A DNA stretch of 64,000 nucleotides, taken from assembly GCA_029255685.2 (NCBI GenBank), contig CM055315.2, forward strand, positions 70,957,681-71,021,680, written 5' to 3'. The translations under genes and the position numbers were made by a program. Shown piece by piece: positions 20,301 through 31,743 of this stretch (positions within the stretch are counted from its first letter, which is position 1; each line of letters starts with the position of its first letter). Below the pieces are notes generated by a model that was not told where the DNA came from, made no database searches, and saw only the letters and a program-made list of their open reading frames with translations. This stretch comes from Silene conica (Eukaryota > Streptophyta > Magnoliopsida > Caryophyllales > Caryophyllaceae).

Positions 20301-23300
20301 TAAAAGTTTGTTCATATTTCAGGGTGTTTTCCATGTCATTGAAGAGCGTCACGATTGGTGTCTCCAAAAGTTGGCTGAATTATGGAGAAAATGGAAATGC
20401 ACTTTGGTTCGTGAGTGGATGTATGATGAGACGGGAGCTATCCAGAAGACACCACCACCCTTGTATAAGCAGATTACACAAGATGATTGGAACAAGTTTC
20501 TGGCATCTCACACTAGTGAAAAATTCAAGGTAATATTTCTATTTTTGTAGACACACAAATTATTTCATGATAATATATATGTATATAGTATCTCGTACTA
20601 TTTTCTTCTCTATGTTATTAGGCGATCAGTGATAAGAACAAGGAGAATGCCTCTAAAAAAAAGGGAAATACTATGGCTCACGAGCAGGATATCGAGGTAT
20701 TCAAGTTAAAGTCGTAAGTTCTATGTATTGGTTTCATTTTTTAGCTAACTTCCAGGTCAAAAGTTGGCATGAATTTTCACGCATGAACTCTCTTCTTTTT
20801 TGATAGAAAGAAGATTTAGCTGCCAAGGGAAAACCAGTGGAAAAAGTTGATCGATATTTAACTTGGCTAAGGGCTCACAAGTCAGCGAAAGGGGACATGA
20901 CTGATTATGATAAGGAAGTTTCTTTGAAAATTGTAAGTTGAACATATTTGTAATCTAACTCGGTTTAGTTCAGTTGTTTAATTTATTAGTGCTGTTTATT
21001 CATTTTTTTTGCTGCTAAAAACTTAATTAATATTGCTGATTTGCAGGAATCCCTTGAAAAGGATGTTGAGGCTGGTTTATTTGTGCCCGAAGGACGAGAA
21101 GACATACTCGCTAAGGCGATAGGCAAGCCTGAGCATCCGGGCCGTGTGCGAGGAATTCCTCAAGGTATTGGCATAACTGAGTATTTTGGGAAGAGACCAA
21201 AAAAACCGACAAGAGAAGAGTTGTACGAGAAGATCAATTTCATGGAACTCCAAATTGATGACTTGGAAAAGCTAAAATCAGTGATGATGCAGTTTTGGCT
21301 AACTGGTGAGAAGCCAAGTACTAAAGTATTAGACGATTTAATGAACGGAAGAGCATCTATGAGTACCGAGGGATCGACAAATTCTGCATCACTACAAGTG
21401 AGTGAAGAGCCATGCCCAGAGGATACACCCCGAGAGGAGGATTATCAAACACCCAAAACAAGTGTTCTGAAGATTCCTACCATATCACCACGACAGGTTG
21501 TAAAAGGTTTTCATTAAGAAGGATCTGTAAGCTTTGAATTTAAAACACTATCTAGTTCAAAGTCGATGAAAAAAGTTTTAAAACACTAATCTATCTATGC
21601 ATGGGTCGTCTCACAGGCAATCACTCTCACTAAAAGGAGTGCAATCACTACAAGTGACTGAGGATCCACCCGTGACCAATGTTTTGAAGATTCCTGGCCC
21701 AGTAACACAACAGGTATATAGGTAAGCTTTTCATTAAGACGATACTTTATAGTAAATGAAAAAAGTTTGAAATTCTACTATAACTTAAATTTTCAGGCTT
21801 GGAAAGATTGTATGCTATCACTGCCAAACAAATCATCGAAGATAGTGGCTTCAGGAATGGTATACCTATCAAGTAAGGACGAATTTGTTTCCATTCATGG
21901 CAGTGCCCTTCGTGATGGTTTTAGAAAAGTGTCAATCAAGGAAATCAATTCTGGGTCGGAAAATGTTGATTTACCATTGCCTGTTGGTGATATGAAAACA
22001 TTGACTCAAGCTAAGGGTTCATTTATTCAGTGGCCGCAAAGTCATATACATAGTCCTATTGATAAGGTAACTAAGATTTCTAGCTAGTATAATGATATAA
22101 GATACACTGAGAGTTATACCATTTATCAACTTATTTATGCCAACATTTAGATAAACATGAAAAAGAATGATCAAGGAAAAAAAAAAGCAGCAGCAGCAAA
22201 GAAGTCCAAGCCTCAGAAGTGTTCGCCCTCGATTTCGCCTTCTTCTTTCCTTGGTATTGAAGTTAGTCACAATTTTAAGCAAAAACAGAGGACCATGGAT
22301 TTGAAGTTATTAGAAACCGAGGCTCAGGTTTTAAAGGCAAGTGGGACAATGATCAATGTTGCCATTGATGAACATGTGTTACACAATAAACAAACTTGCT
22401 ACCTTAGTTATGATGTAACACCCCAAGAGTATGAGAGGAGATTTGTCCCACATCGGAAGAATGTGAGGATTGTGATATGTTTATAATAGCTTCCACCCAC
22501 CACTTAGTAACAAGGCCTTGTGCTTTTGGGCTTAAGTGAGGACAAATAATGGGCCCAAAAGTGTGCACCCATCTTATTGGGTTTGTGTTACGACGGTGGT
22601 GGGTCGGGTTGTTACAAATGGTATCAGAGCGACCCTGCGACCGTGTGGTGAGCCTGTGGTCGGGAGTACCGGGTCACACACCTAGCGGGGGAGGATTCTG
22701 GCCCTGGTTGTGGTCAAGTTTGAGGCACAACGAGGACGTTGGTTTCTTTAAGTGGGGGAGTTTGTAACACCCCAAGAGTATGAGAGGAGATTTGTCCCAC
22801 ATCGGAAGAATGTGAGGATTGTGATATGTTTATAATAGCTTCCACCCACCACTTAGTAACAAGGCCTTGTGCTTTTGGGCTTAAGTGATGACAAATAATG
22901 GGCCCAAAAGTGTGCACCCATCTTATTGGGTTTGTGTTACGACGGTGGTGGGTCGGGTTGTTACATATGAGGAGGTTGTTCATTTGTTAGATGAACAAAT
23001 GATTGGTGCCTCTCACATTACACTCTTTATGAGGTTCGGTCTCTTTGTTTAAGCTGCCCCTTTGCAATCCCATTAGTATATATCTAATAATATGCAAACT
23101 AGTACTAGATACTTACTATGGATTCTTATTGTTGTAGGTATTTGAGTGATCTTGCCGATAATATGCAAATTACTAGTTACTATGGATTCTTGTGCCCAGA
23201 GATAATATCCTCAGAACCCATTGCTCCGGATGAAAATTATCGATCCGATTATGTTGCTAGGGCAATGACATGTACCGATTGTGGAAAAGGTCGAAAACTT

Positions 23301-24253
23301 ATATTTGCTCCATATGCCGAGGGGTACGTAATTATAAATTTCTTTTCATAGTTTTATTTTTTTATTTTTTGTCAATATTTAAGTTGATATCTTCGTTGAA
23401 TTTTTCTATAACTTGTAGTAAGCATTGGATGTTGGGCGTGATCAATCCGGCTCAAAGTACAGTCTATTGGTGTGATCCTGCAGGACATACAGAGCCTCGT
23501 CATTTTTTCGTGGATACAATTACCCAGTATGTCTAACTTATTTCTGATCTTTTTATTTTGCCTTCATATATATACCTCCCGTTACTCCCCTGCATTTTCC
23601 TTAAAATGTTTCTGTAGGCTAGGAACAAAAGTTAAGCCACCCAAAAGCCATCAATCATAGACCTTAGCTTGTTTTTCTATTATACTTGAAATTAACGCTT
23701 CATTATCAACTAAAACTGAATAAATATATAAACCTGGCTATCTATATATACAGGGTCTTTGAGAAAAGGAACTCTATCGATGCACTTGCAAAATATGAGG
23801 CCAACGACGGTGTTTGGAAAAAGATTAAGGTACTTCTTGTATATATAGTATATATATATCTTAACATATTGTTTCTCTTATTAAGTATAGTGCATGTGAA
23901 GTATTTATTTATAATATGAGCTCCCCTTTCAGGCCCCTTTGCAGCCTCTTGGTTCCGTTTTATGTGGATATTATATTTGTCGATACATGTTGGAGATCGT
24001 CAAAGGAAGATATGTTACTTCTACTCCAAATGTATATTTTTGGTTTTTTAGTTCATCTACTTACTTACCTCTATCATTTTACTTATATATGAGTCTTGGA
24101 TAGAATTTTTCTAACCAATTTTTGAAAATTTGTTTGTAGTTCATGCATAGAGCCCCATTGACATATTCGCTTGAGCAAATTGACGAGGTGAGGGATATAT
24201 GGGCTAACTTTGCGCTCCAGTTTAAGCCAGCCATGAACGATGATGAAGTTTAG
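17391..24253 (+). CDS. CACTA-2 second gene: multi-exon protein with C-terminal Ulp1-like cysteine protease
   Basis: Coding exons fit GT-AG introns and compatible phases: 17391-17690, 20323-20529, 20622-20696, 20807-20932, 21047-21496, 21797-22066, 22151-23033 (holding the TRIM), 23138-23323, 23419-23526, 23754-23829, 23933-24031 and 24140-24253. Discounting the TRIM and its duplicated target, the total is 2337 bases, 779 codons with one stop. The start is basic (MGSQKRKRSRKN). Exon two has HDWCLQKLAELWRKWKC, and 21797-22066 matches DUF8039 (LPLPVGDMKTL, GSFIQWP). The last exons form an Ulp1/C48 peptidase with KHWMLGV (His), VYWCDP (Asp) and QPLGSVLCGYY (Gln and Cys), so the catalytic residues are present. 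This class removes SUMO-like tags. A stretch at 21617-21713 resembles the end of exon five but does not keep the frame. Intron one is unusually long and contains foreign pieces. Confidence 0.8.
17850..17985. repeat. Degenerate GGTCTG-type short tandem array, block 1
   Basis: About ten imperfect units of 10-12 bp with a GGTCTG or GGTCAG core (for example ATACGGGTCTG and TTTCGGGTCAG) occur in intron one of the Ulp1-like gene. A second block lies at 19785-20035. Confidence 0.75.
19034..19509 (-). pseudogene. Captured LEW1/NUS1-like (Nogo-B receptor) gene fragment, antisense in CACTA-2 intron 1
   Basis: On the minus strand one exon (to 19188) encodes a hydrophobic N-terminal segment (LGNFAVELLWHFLHFLVTIL). 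It continues ESYLISYGRLRTYKSLNASK, VRYLAIVVESDEAHNIS and GVKHLCLYDAEG. This matches plant LEW1/NUS1, the non-catalytic subunit of the cis-prenyltransferase that makes dolichol. The exon ends at a GTGAG donor. After a 95-bp intron with a TTCAG acceptor, the next exon (19092-19034) reads GVLKKSRDTIIAKCNARPWQ in the right phase and ends at a GTAAAA donor. The conserved catalytic-partner C-terminus is missing, so this is a transduplicated genomic piece, not a working gene. Confidence 0.75.
19595..19715 (-). pseudogene. Unidentified captured exon, antisense
   Basis: Upstream of the LEW1-like exon on the minus strand, an exon-like stretch reads MDNNVIGRAVGWLIVNLCGN then IEIFYGVLEPCDTFFESKEQ. It is bordered by a TTGGCAG acceptor and a GTAAGT donor. 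I do not recognise the family. It may be a first exon of the captured gene or come from a different gene. Confidence 0.4.
19785..20035. repeat. Degenerate GGTCTG-type short tandem array, block 2
   Basis: About twenty units alternating 11 and 12 bp, consensus TTTCNGGTCTG, run from just after the captured gene piece to near exon two. Together with block 1 it brackets the captured segment. Confidence 0.8.
22414..22965 (+). mobile_element. TRIM (terminal-repeat retrotransposon in miniature), looks whole
   Basis: Two 203-bp terminal repeats (22414-22616 and 22763-22965) begin TGTAACACCCCAAG and end GGGTTGTTACA and are almost identical, with about one difference. After the first comes a primer-binding site TGGTATCAGAGC (22619-22630), complementary to initiator tRNA-Met. 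A polypurine tract AGTGGGGGAG (22751-22760) precedes the second. The 5-bp target duplication TATGA is perfect (22409-22413 and 22966-22970). There is no coding capacity, as is normal for TRIMs. It lies in an exon of the CACTA-2 Ulp1-like gene and must be a recent arrival. Confidence 0.95.
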
Positions 24254-24489
24254 CTTAAGTCGTAGCTAGAAGTTTAGCTTAAGTACATACGTAGCTAGAA
24301 TTTTTGGATCGGAAAGTATGTTGATATATATGAATGATGTAGTATTTGGAGATTTTTCTCTATTTATGGCTAATTTTGGACCTGAATATAGTTGTTGGAG
24401 CAATGTTATCGTACGCTATTAGCTTTGTAGCTTATTTGCTGGAAGAATTATAATAGGCCGGAAGAATTATAAATTAATTTATTAAAAAA

Positions 24490-24905
24490 AATAGCAGGTG
24501 CAAAGAGAACGGTTATGTTCTCAAGCGTGCTCTATTAATTCAAAAATATGGCGCGAAGTTTGAACATGTTGAACAAAGAGGACGGTTCCTTAATGAACCG
24601 TGCTGCACAATGACACAAAAGAGAACGGTTCGTCTAGGAACCGTGCTGGAAAGTGGGTTAGATGTCAAGCAAACAGCACGGTTAGTGTACATATAGGACG
24701 GAGCAAAGAGACCGGTTCCTTTTGGAACCGTGCTGGAAAGATGGCAAAGAGAACGGTTCTTGTTTGAACCGTGCTGGAAAGTGGACAACAAGGAAGACGG
24801 TTGAACCGTTCTCTTAGGTAAAGAGGACGGCCAGGGGGAGCACGGTTCCGCCACTCATAGGAGAACGGTTTTTAACCGTCTTCGTATCTATATTTTGTAG
24901 TAGTG
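24490..24905. repeat. CACTA-2 right subterminal repeats
   Basis: Many copies of GAGAACGGTT and GAACCGTGCTGGAAAG occur in facing pairs, for example AACGGTTC with GGAACCGTGC. They match the left field and end at the terminus. Confidence 0.88.
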
Positions 24906-27900
24906 AGAAGCCAACTCTGAGCAGATCAAGGCCATCTTGGAATTGGAACCACCAAAAAGCGTCAAAGACATCCAAAAATTAACAGGAAGGGTAGCAGCCC
25001 TGAATAGATTTATATCAAGGTCATTCACAAGATGCAAGTCAATCTATAATCTGCTCAGAAAGAACAAAGACTTCATGTGGACCCCTGATCACCAGTCAGC
25101 CTTCGAAGATCTAAAAAGTTATCTATCCACTCCTCCCTTACTAGCCAAGTCAGTAAAAGATGAACCCCTGACGGTTTATCTATTAGTAACTGAGACGGCG
25201 GTCAGTGGTGGAGCGAAAATGGACCCAAAAAGACTTCAAAAAAGGCTGTTTTAGGATCTCGGTTTTAGGGGCTTTTTTTGGATGTTTATTTCTGAAATTT
25301 TGAGCAACATAAAGAAATGAAAGATAGAAAGGATATGACTTAACTTCTATAATGAAGTTTAGCCTAGGATATGACTTAAACCAAGCACAAAGCCACTAGT
25401 TTAAGGCCTAAGAGTTCACTCAAGCACTAAGCAAAGAGTTTACTCATCCCCAAGCAAATAGCAAAGGAGATAATTCAAGCACAAAGCAAAGAATTTAGGT
25501 TCAAAAACTTGAAGTTTTCATAATTTTTTCATTCATCCAAATCTGTTTTTTTACAAAGGAAAGTGAGCTCTTTATATATAGAGGCTCATCTTTCATCCTA
25601 ACCATTCATTACAATCTAATCTTGTGGCTCACAAAATGTGCAGAAACTTTGCCTAAAACCCTAGCATTATACGGTTCAAATGCACAAAAAAATAAGTAAT
25701 GAGCTGCCTCCTTACACAAAACTGAGTTGAAAGCGACATTGCAATGCTCTAGGGCAGCCTTTTTGGGGACCAAATCAGAAGGTTTCAGCCCCTTTTACTC
25801 TGCCTTGTAGCTGCTTTTTCTGGTTGCACAAGAATGGCATTGATTCCTTTAGCTTTCTATGGTGTCTCCACAAAAGAGGAAACAAGGACCATGCTTTGTT
25901 GCTAGCCGTTGCATCCCCATAGGCACCATAATATTCAGAATTTGCAGCCCTTGTTAACTTCTGAAAGTTTCAGCAATTCAGCCTTATTTTGTAGAGGGCA
26001 TATCTGATAGCTCACAATGAATTTAGGGACGTATGATAGCTCTTTGGAAAGATAAATGAGTTAAATTTCACCTAAAAAAAGAATCAACCTCTTATATTGA
26101 TTAAATCTGTATTTATTGGAACTTTAGTGCACATAGGTCATGGGCTGTCCAAGAATACGCAGTCTGTTTGGGACGACCATAACTCAAGTTATAGACCAGA
26201 AATTAAGGTGATTCAAACTCCATTGTTTTCTTAAGATCTTAAGCTTTCTAATTACACAAAATTCAAATGATTTTCATGAGTAAAACGTGAGATATGATGC
26301 TTGAAAGTCAGGCCAGATTTGGATGCAAACAAAACCATATGAAGGCTCTCCATTTCAGTGCAAGTGGAGTTTTGGTCAAAGAGCTGGACGGACAACATCA
26401 CCCAGTCTACTATGTAAGTAAAAGTCTCCTGGACGCTGAAATGAGGTATGAATTACTCAAAAAATATATTCTAACTTTAGTTATGAGTTGTACCAAGTTG
26501 AGAACCTATTTTGAGAGCCACCCTATAATAGTCCGGACCAACCTACTCATCAGATCTGTCCTACATAAACCTGAACTGTCTGGACGCATGTGCAAATGGT
26601 CAGTTCAGCTGAACACCTACAATATTAAGTTTGAACCCAGGATAGCAATCAAATCTCAAGCATTAGCAGACTTTGTGGCTGATTTCAGTTCTACCCTTGT
26701 ACCCGAGTCAATTAAAGAAATAAATGCACTGACCAGCGACAAAACAGACCTAGTATGGACCTATATGTCGACGGTGCAACCAATATGAGGGGAACAAGCT
26801 TGAGTGTAGTGCTCAAATCATCACAGGGGGATAGGATAATACATGTTATAAGTTGTTCATTCGAAGCAACAAATAATGAAGCAGAATACGAAGCCCTAAT
26901 AGCCGGTCTAAAGATATGTGCTGATCTAGGTGCCAAGAATTTAAAGGTACACAACGACTCCCTTCTCATTTCAAATCAAGTTAATGGAGTTTATGTTGCA
27001 AAAGGTTAAAAAATGATGCTCTATCTAGACATCATCCAAAATTTGAAGTCCAAATTTACTAGTTTTAAGTATTGACCAAATACCCATGGATTTGAACACA
27101 CAGGCTGATTCCCTAGCCGGCCTAGGATCCAATTTCAGTCCCTCTGACTTTGACAAAATTCTTATAGTTCACCTATTAGAATCTTCAATAGACAAAAGGA
27201 ACCAGACTTTCCCCACATACGTTGCCAACTCCTGAACAAAACCATACTATGATTGGTTCCTTCAGGGAATATCACCCCTGAACAGGCAAGATGCCAATGC
27301 CCTCCAAATTAAAGCTGCCTCATATACTATTATTAACAACACACTTTTCAAGCGATCGCAGGCTGAGCTGTATCTCCGATGCCTGTAACCGCAAGAGGCT
27401 GAACAAGTGCTGTCAGAAATACACGAAGGACACTGTGGAAATCATAAGGGTGGAAGAAGCCTAGCAAGCAAGGTACTCATGACAGGCTACTTTTGGCCAA
27501 CACTGAGGGCCGATTGCCTAAAATTCAGCTTCAAATGCAAAGCCCGTCGGAATCACGCACCATATATTCATCAACCCTCTGAGCAGCTACACTCAATCTC
27601 TACCCCTTGGCTGTTCATGAAGTGGGGAATGGACATTGTTGGCAAAATGCCCAAGGCTCCAGGCCAGAAGGTATTCATGCTGTCAATGACCGACTACTTT
27701 TCCTAGTGGATTGAGGCGGATTCTTTCATGCAAGTCAAGCAGAATAATGACATCTCCTTTATCAACATAAACATCATATGCAGATATGGTATCCCCTCAG
27801 AAATCATTTGTGACAACGGCAGCCAGTTCATAAGCGAAAATACAATTGCATTTTGTGAAGCGTGGAATATCAAGCTTATCACATCAACTCCAGGCTATCC

Positions 27901-28435
27901 AAAAACAAACAGCCAGGCAGAATCAAGCAACAAGATAATCATAAAATGCCTGAAAAAGAAGCTAAAAGCACGAAAAGGCAAATGGGCAGAAGAGCTCCCT
28001 TTTATGTTATGGGCTGATAGGACCACATCCAAGACTACAACGGGGCAGGCCCCTTACTCCCTAGACTATGGATGCGAAGCCGTGATCCCAGCAGAAATCG
28101 ACATCCCATCAGCCAGATCCAGCCTGAATACCCCAGCCAACAACACTCCCCTGATAGAGGATAGCTTAGATCTGATAGAGGAACTAAGAGAAGCAGTCAG
28201 CATCAGAATGGCCGCCTATCAGCAAACAGTTGCAAAAAGCTACAACAAAAATGTCAAAGCCAGGGTATTCAGGGTAGGAGATTTGGTGCTCAGGAAAGTC
28301 TTCCCAAATACCAGGGAAGAAAATGCAGGCAAGTTGGCCCCGGCTTGGGAAGATCCCTACCTGATTGAGTCAATTGCTGGTCAGGGCGCCTACAGGCTGC
28401 AAACCCTGGACGGTGAAATGATTCCTAGAGCATGA
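24906..28435 (+). pseudogene. Tat-A pol region: reverse transcriptase, two RNase H domains, integrase (fossil)
   Basis: The reverse-transcriptase thumb and connection (ILELEPPKSVKDIQKLTGRV) begin right after CACTA-2. RNase H (VLVKELDGQHHPVYYVSKSL) follows the 1.15-kb insert. A second, archaeal-type RNase H (LYVDGATNMRGTSL, ATNNEAEYEALIAGL) is at about 26755-27000. Integrase has an H/C zinc-binding part (about 27400-27550) and a core with YGIPSEIICDNGSQF and NSQAESSNK (27785-27930). A C-terminal segment (VGDLVLRKVFPNT) runs to 28435. The double RNase H is typical of the Tat/Ogre group. The copy is broken in several places. Confidence 0.85.
25208..26355. mobile_element. Unclassified 1,148-bp insertion in Tat-A
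   Basis: The coding sequence of Tat-A is cleanly split here. The same five bases, CAGTG, occur on both borders (25203-25207 and 26356-26360), as expected of a 5-bp target duplication. I find no convincing terminal inverted repeats, LTR pair or coding region. It contains CTTTATATATAGAGG, a good TATA box, near 25570. A solo LTR or non-autonomous element is possible. Confidence 0.65.
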
Positions 28436-29140
28436 AACATTACACTTTTAAAATTATTTCATATGTAACCTATGTTCCCCTAGTCAGGTACAAACATAGC
28501 TCCAAACTTATTTCTGCCTGACTTGATTGTTGCAAGTTGTATGAAACATGATGTTTACATGAATAAAAGCTTCTTATATGTTTTTCTCCCACATGCTTTA
28601 TTTATTTCCTATATGCTTGACAAGCAAGATGATTATAGCCTGACTTGTTTGCTTCGAATCTTAAATACTTGTTTACTTTATGCATTCACGTACTCTGCAT
28701 TGTTACTTAAACAAATTATTAACATTGAGTGTCATTCCACCCGCATATACCTCATAACATATGAGCAAAAAAACTCAACTATCAGTTGCAAAATATCAAG
28801 GCCTCACAAAACCTGAGCTCAGTCAACATATGGGAAAACTTCCCTAACTTGCTTGTAATGGGTAGTAAGCCCTCCAGACAGGCAAAAACCATAAGCCCTC
28901 CAGACAGGCAAGAAAATCTACCTGTCACAAGGCCTGGGCAGATCCAGCACAAAGCCTAGCCAGACCCAGCACGAAAACCTGGCCTGATCCAGACAAAAAA
29001 CGAATACAAATATTTCAAAAAGAAAAACAACACACATCTAAAAAAACCAAGATACATATTCAAAATAGTTGGCCAAACAACATCGACCAACTTATATTCC
29101 TACCCATGGACTTTCACCCTGGATGGGAGCATCTACCAAT
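28436..29140. other. Tat-A spacer between integrase and antisense ORF, with degenerate ~22-bp repeats
   Basis: No coding sequence is supported. Between 28868 and 28995 a short phrase recurs: AGCCCTCCAGACAGGCAA twice, then CCTGG/AGCCAGA-type units with CCAGCAC at about 22-23 bp steps (28933, 28955, 28978). Confidence 0.55.
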
Positions 29141-29398
29141 CAAACAAAAAAAAATGACCAACTAAACTGTTTCTCCCAGGGAACATCCCTCCATGGACGG
29201 GCCAAATAATAACACAAAAAAAAACTACGCTGCCTTCGAGGCAGGAGTTGATCCAGAGCCTTCCTCGGCCACAGCTGCATATCCTGAATTCCCCTTGGAT
29301 GCAGAAGAATCAACTTCCTCTTCCTCCTCTTCTTCAGCACCCAAATTTGACAGGTCAGGAAAACGCTCATCAAGGACCTTTTCGTCCTAATCAAGGTT

Positions 29399-31743
29399 CT
29401 ACTTCACCCGAGTAGCTTCCGGATCTCGCATAGCCTCCACCCGTCCTTTGCTGAAGAAGTATTTAGCAGCATCCCCCAGCCTAGCTTCCAGCATCTCCTT
29501 CTCAGAACCCAACTCTTCATTCTTCTTCAGAAGCTCCTGCATGGCCTGCTTTTCCTCGGCTAGCTCAATCCTGACAACCTTCTCAGCATTCTTGGCCGAT
29601 ATCTCACAAACCTGGTGAGCCATGGCCACTTCTCGAGCAGAAGCCAATTGCGACTCCAACTGAACTTCCCTGGCCTGAAGACGGTTAACATGGTCCTCCA
29701 AAACCTCAACCCTTGCCCGAAATTCCATTAGCTGAGATTCGCTGATCAGAGAAGCATCCAAACACTATACAAACCAATATACTAGTCACCAATTGGAACT
29801 ATGAGCACGCATACAATAAAAAGATAAGGCGTTAACAAACCTGTTTAGCCTGAGTTGCAGCAGCAGACAAATTGACCATCAGGGTGTTTGATAAAGCCAC
29901 CAGCTTGGCTGAGGATTCAAAAGTATCCCCTACCAACAACCCATGATCAACGTTCTGGGCAAATTCACTTAAAACGGCCTTGTCAGCAATAGAGCTGATC
30001 GATTGCGGGCTAGGGCCGGACGCGGGCCGGGCCTAAGCTATAAAATGTGTCCGGCGGCTTAATTTTCATGTCCGGGCCCGCTATAGCGGGCCTATTACCA
30101 CTGTCCATATCCGCCCATTAATAATTGGCGGGCTGCCCGCGGGCTTATGGAACTTAAAAATTAAAACCTAAGTAGCTGAAAGTTCATAAATAAATCTAAT
30201 AAAATAAATATCAAAAGTCAGTATCAAACTCTAGAAAGTTGGTACTTGGAAATAGGAAGGAATTCTAGAAATTTAGGAGTCTTAGACGTAGGAAATATGA
30301 TAGAATATGAAGGGATTTTCACTTCCTTTTTTAGTGTTACTAATTTATTATATTAGCTTATTAGTTTATTATTAGTTTATTGTCATTTTATATGAGAATT
30401 GGAAATAAAAAGTAAGAATAAAAGTATAAGCGGGCTTAGCGGGCTGCCCATGGACATATTTGTTTAGTCCGTACCCATCCGTTAAAATAGCGGGCCAACT
30501 TTATCTTGTCCGTTACCCATTTTTTACGATATTTTACGAGTCTAAGCCCGCTTCAATAGCGGGCTGGACGGGTTGGCCCGGAGATAATCAGCTCTAGTCA
30601 GCACCCATATCGCCAGCCTGGCCAGGAACCTCCTTGATCTGGCGATTTACAATAGCCCAGAAGGCTTCTATTCCTCATCAGCCTCACCGATAGTGACCCT
30701 CTTCCTCTTCTTAGATGAGCGTACACTGAGCATCTCGGGAGCCGGGTCAGGAGAAACTAGCACATCAAGCGTCTTCTCACTATCACTCCCCCAGCTCCCT
30801 TGCTCTTGGACGTCTCAGAAATATTGGCAAAGCCAACCTTCAGATAGGCAGTAGAGAAACAAGCCAGTCTGGCGGATGACCGGTATACTGAACCAACAAA
30901 CACCAAGGTAAGAACATGAATCTTAACCACGAATACACGCATATGAAACAAAACGGAACAAAAAAGAAAAAGAAAAAGAAACTCACCAGATAAAGAATTG
31001 GAAGAAGCCTTGCTCTTTCTAGCCTTCAGCCCTCCCAAGACAGGCCTCATATACCGGGACAGGTGTTCCCTGCACAGGCTAGCAGACCAAGTACACTCAG
31101 CCTCCGGGATGATATGGCCAAAAAAGCGGCTATCCTATCAGAAAACCCCTCGCCAGGGTCCACGATCCATTCAGCAACTAAAAGTAAAGAAGAGAAAAAT
31201 ATGTCAAAATTCATTCGTACAATATTAGAATATGAACAGGAATTACAAGGATGAATCTTACCGGTAAGCATTACTGGATGTTTGAGATAGTCCATCCCCA
31301 GACCTAGAGTCTCCATACGCACGAACAGGTAAGTTTTTGACCAATACTTGTCGTCCCCTGAATCAAGATTGGTGATCAGGGGAGCCATCTTGCTTCTAAT
31401 CCTAAGTTTGAAGCGACCATCAGAATGATTTCTGAGTTGATATACAACCCTGATATCGTTCATGGTCAGAGTAAGCTTGTACTTACTGCACATGTTCTCA
31501 ACAGAATTAATTAATTTCCAGATCATAGGCATGACCTGAAAGAGAGATACCTCCATATACCGCATAGGTTCGGCCTTGAGAGGAGTAAAAGGTAGACGAC
31601 AACCAGCTTTAAAAGCCCACTCGTGAATACAGAACCAACCAGGAGAAGTCCAGTTGGCCCTGACAGGGCAATTCTCTGGAATCCAAACCTCAGCAGATTT
31701 AGAGATTAACTTTCTTTCCCTTAAAATTTGATCATAATCCGTT
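29399..31743 (-). pseudogene. Tat-A antisense extra ORF, middle and C-terminal part (fossil)
   Basis: On the minus strand, about 31290-31660 encodes a WFCIHEWAFKAGCRLPFTPL segment and continues through YLFVRMETLGL, a Transposase_28-type domain. The distal part (about 29399-29761) is a long Glu/Lys/Ala-rich coiled coil (LEDHVNRLQAREVQLESQLA). This is the layout of the antisense extra ORFs known from Tat-lineage elements. The hAT-like MITE at 29990-30596 interrupts it and the Athila element cuts it at 31743, with its first exon at 52501-52695. It is broken. Confidence 0.7.
29990..30596. mobile_element. hAT-like MITE, GGCCC-rich family, copy 2
   Basis: It begins TAGAGCTGATCGATTG and ends AATCAGCTCTA, with GC-rich GGGCC/GCGGGC clusters at both ends and an AT-rich centre. 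The flanking 8-mers are GTCAGCAA and GTCAGCAC, an 8-bp target duplication with one difference. It lies inside the antisense ORF of Tat-A. Confidence 0.85.

Larger units (their letters stand above)
12237..24905 (+). mobile_element. CACTA-2, complete CACTA transposon (12,669 bp)
   Basis: Both termini are present: CACTACTACAAATATAG at 12237 and, reading inward from 24905, CACTACTACAAAATATAG. The 3-bp target duplication AGA flanks them (12234-12236 and 24906-24908). It splits the reverse-transcriptase coding of Tat-A. Subterminal fields of ACGGTT/AACCGT motifs lie at both ends. It carries two genes, a TNP2 transposase (13541-16880) and a multi-exon gene ending in an Ulp1-like protease (17391-24253). 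It also holds antisense host gene pieces (19034-19730) and a TRIM insertion (22414-22965). The transposase has a frame change and two in-frame stops, so the copy is probably immobile unless helped in trans. Confidence 0.93.
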
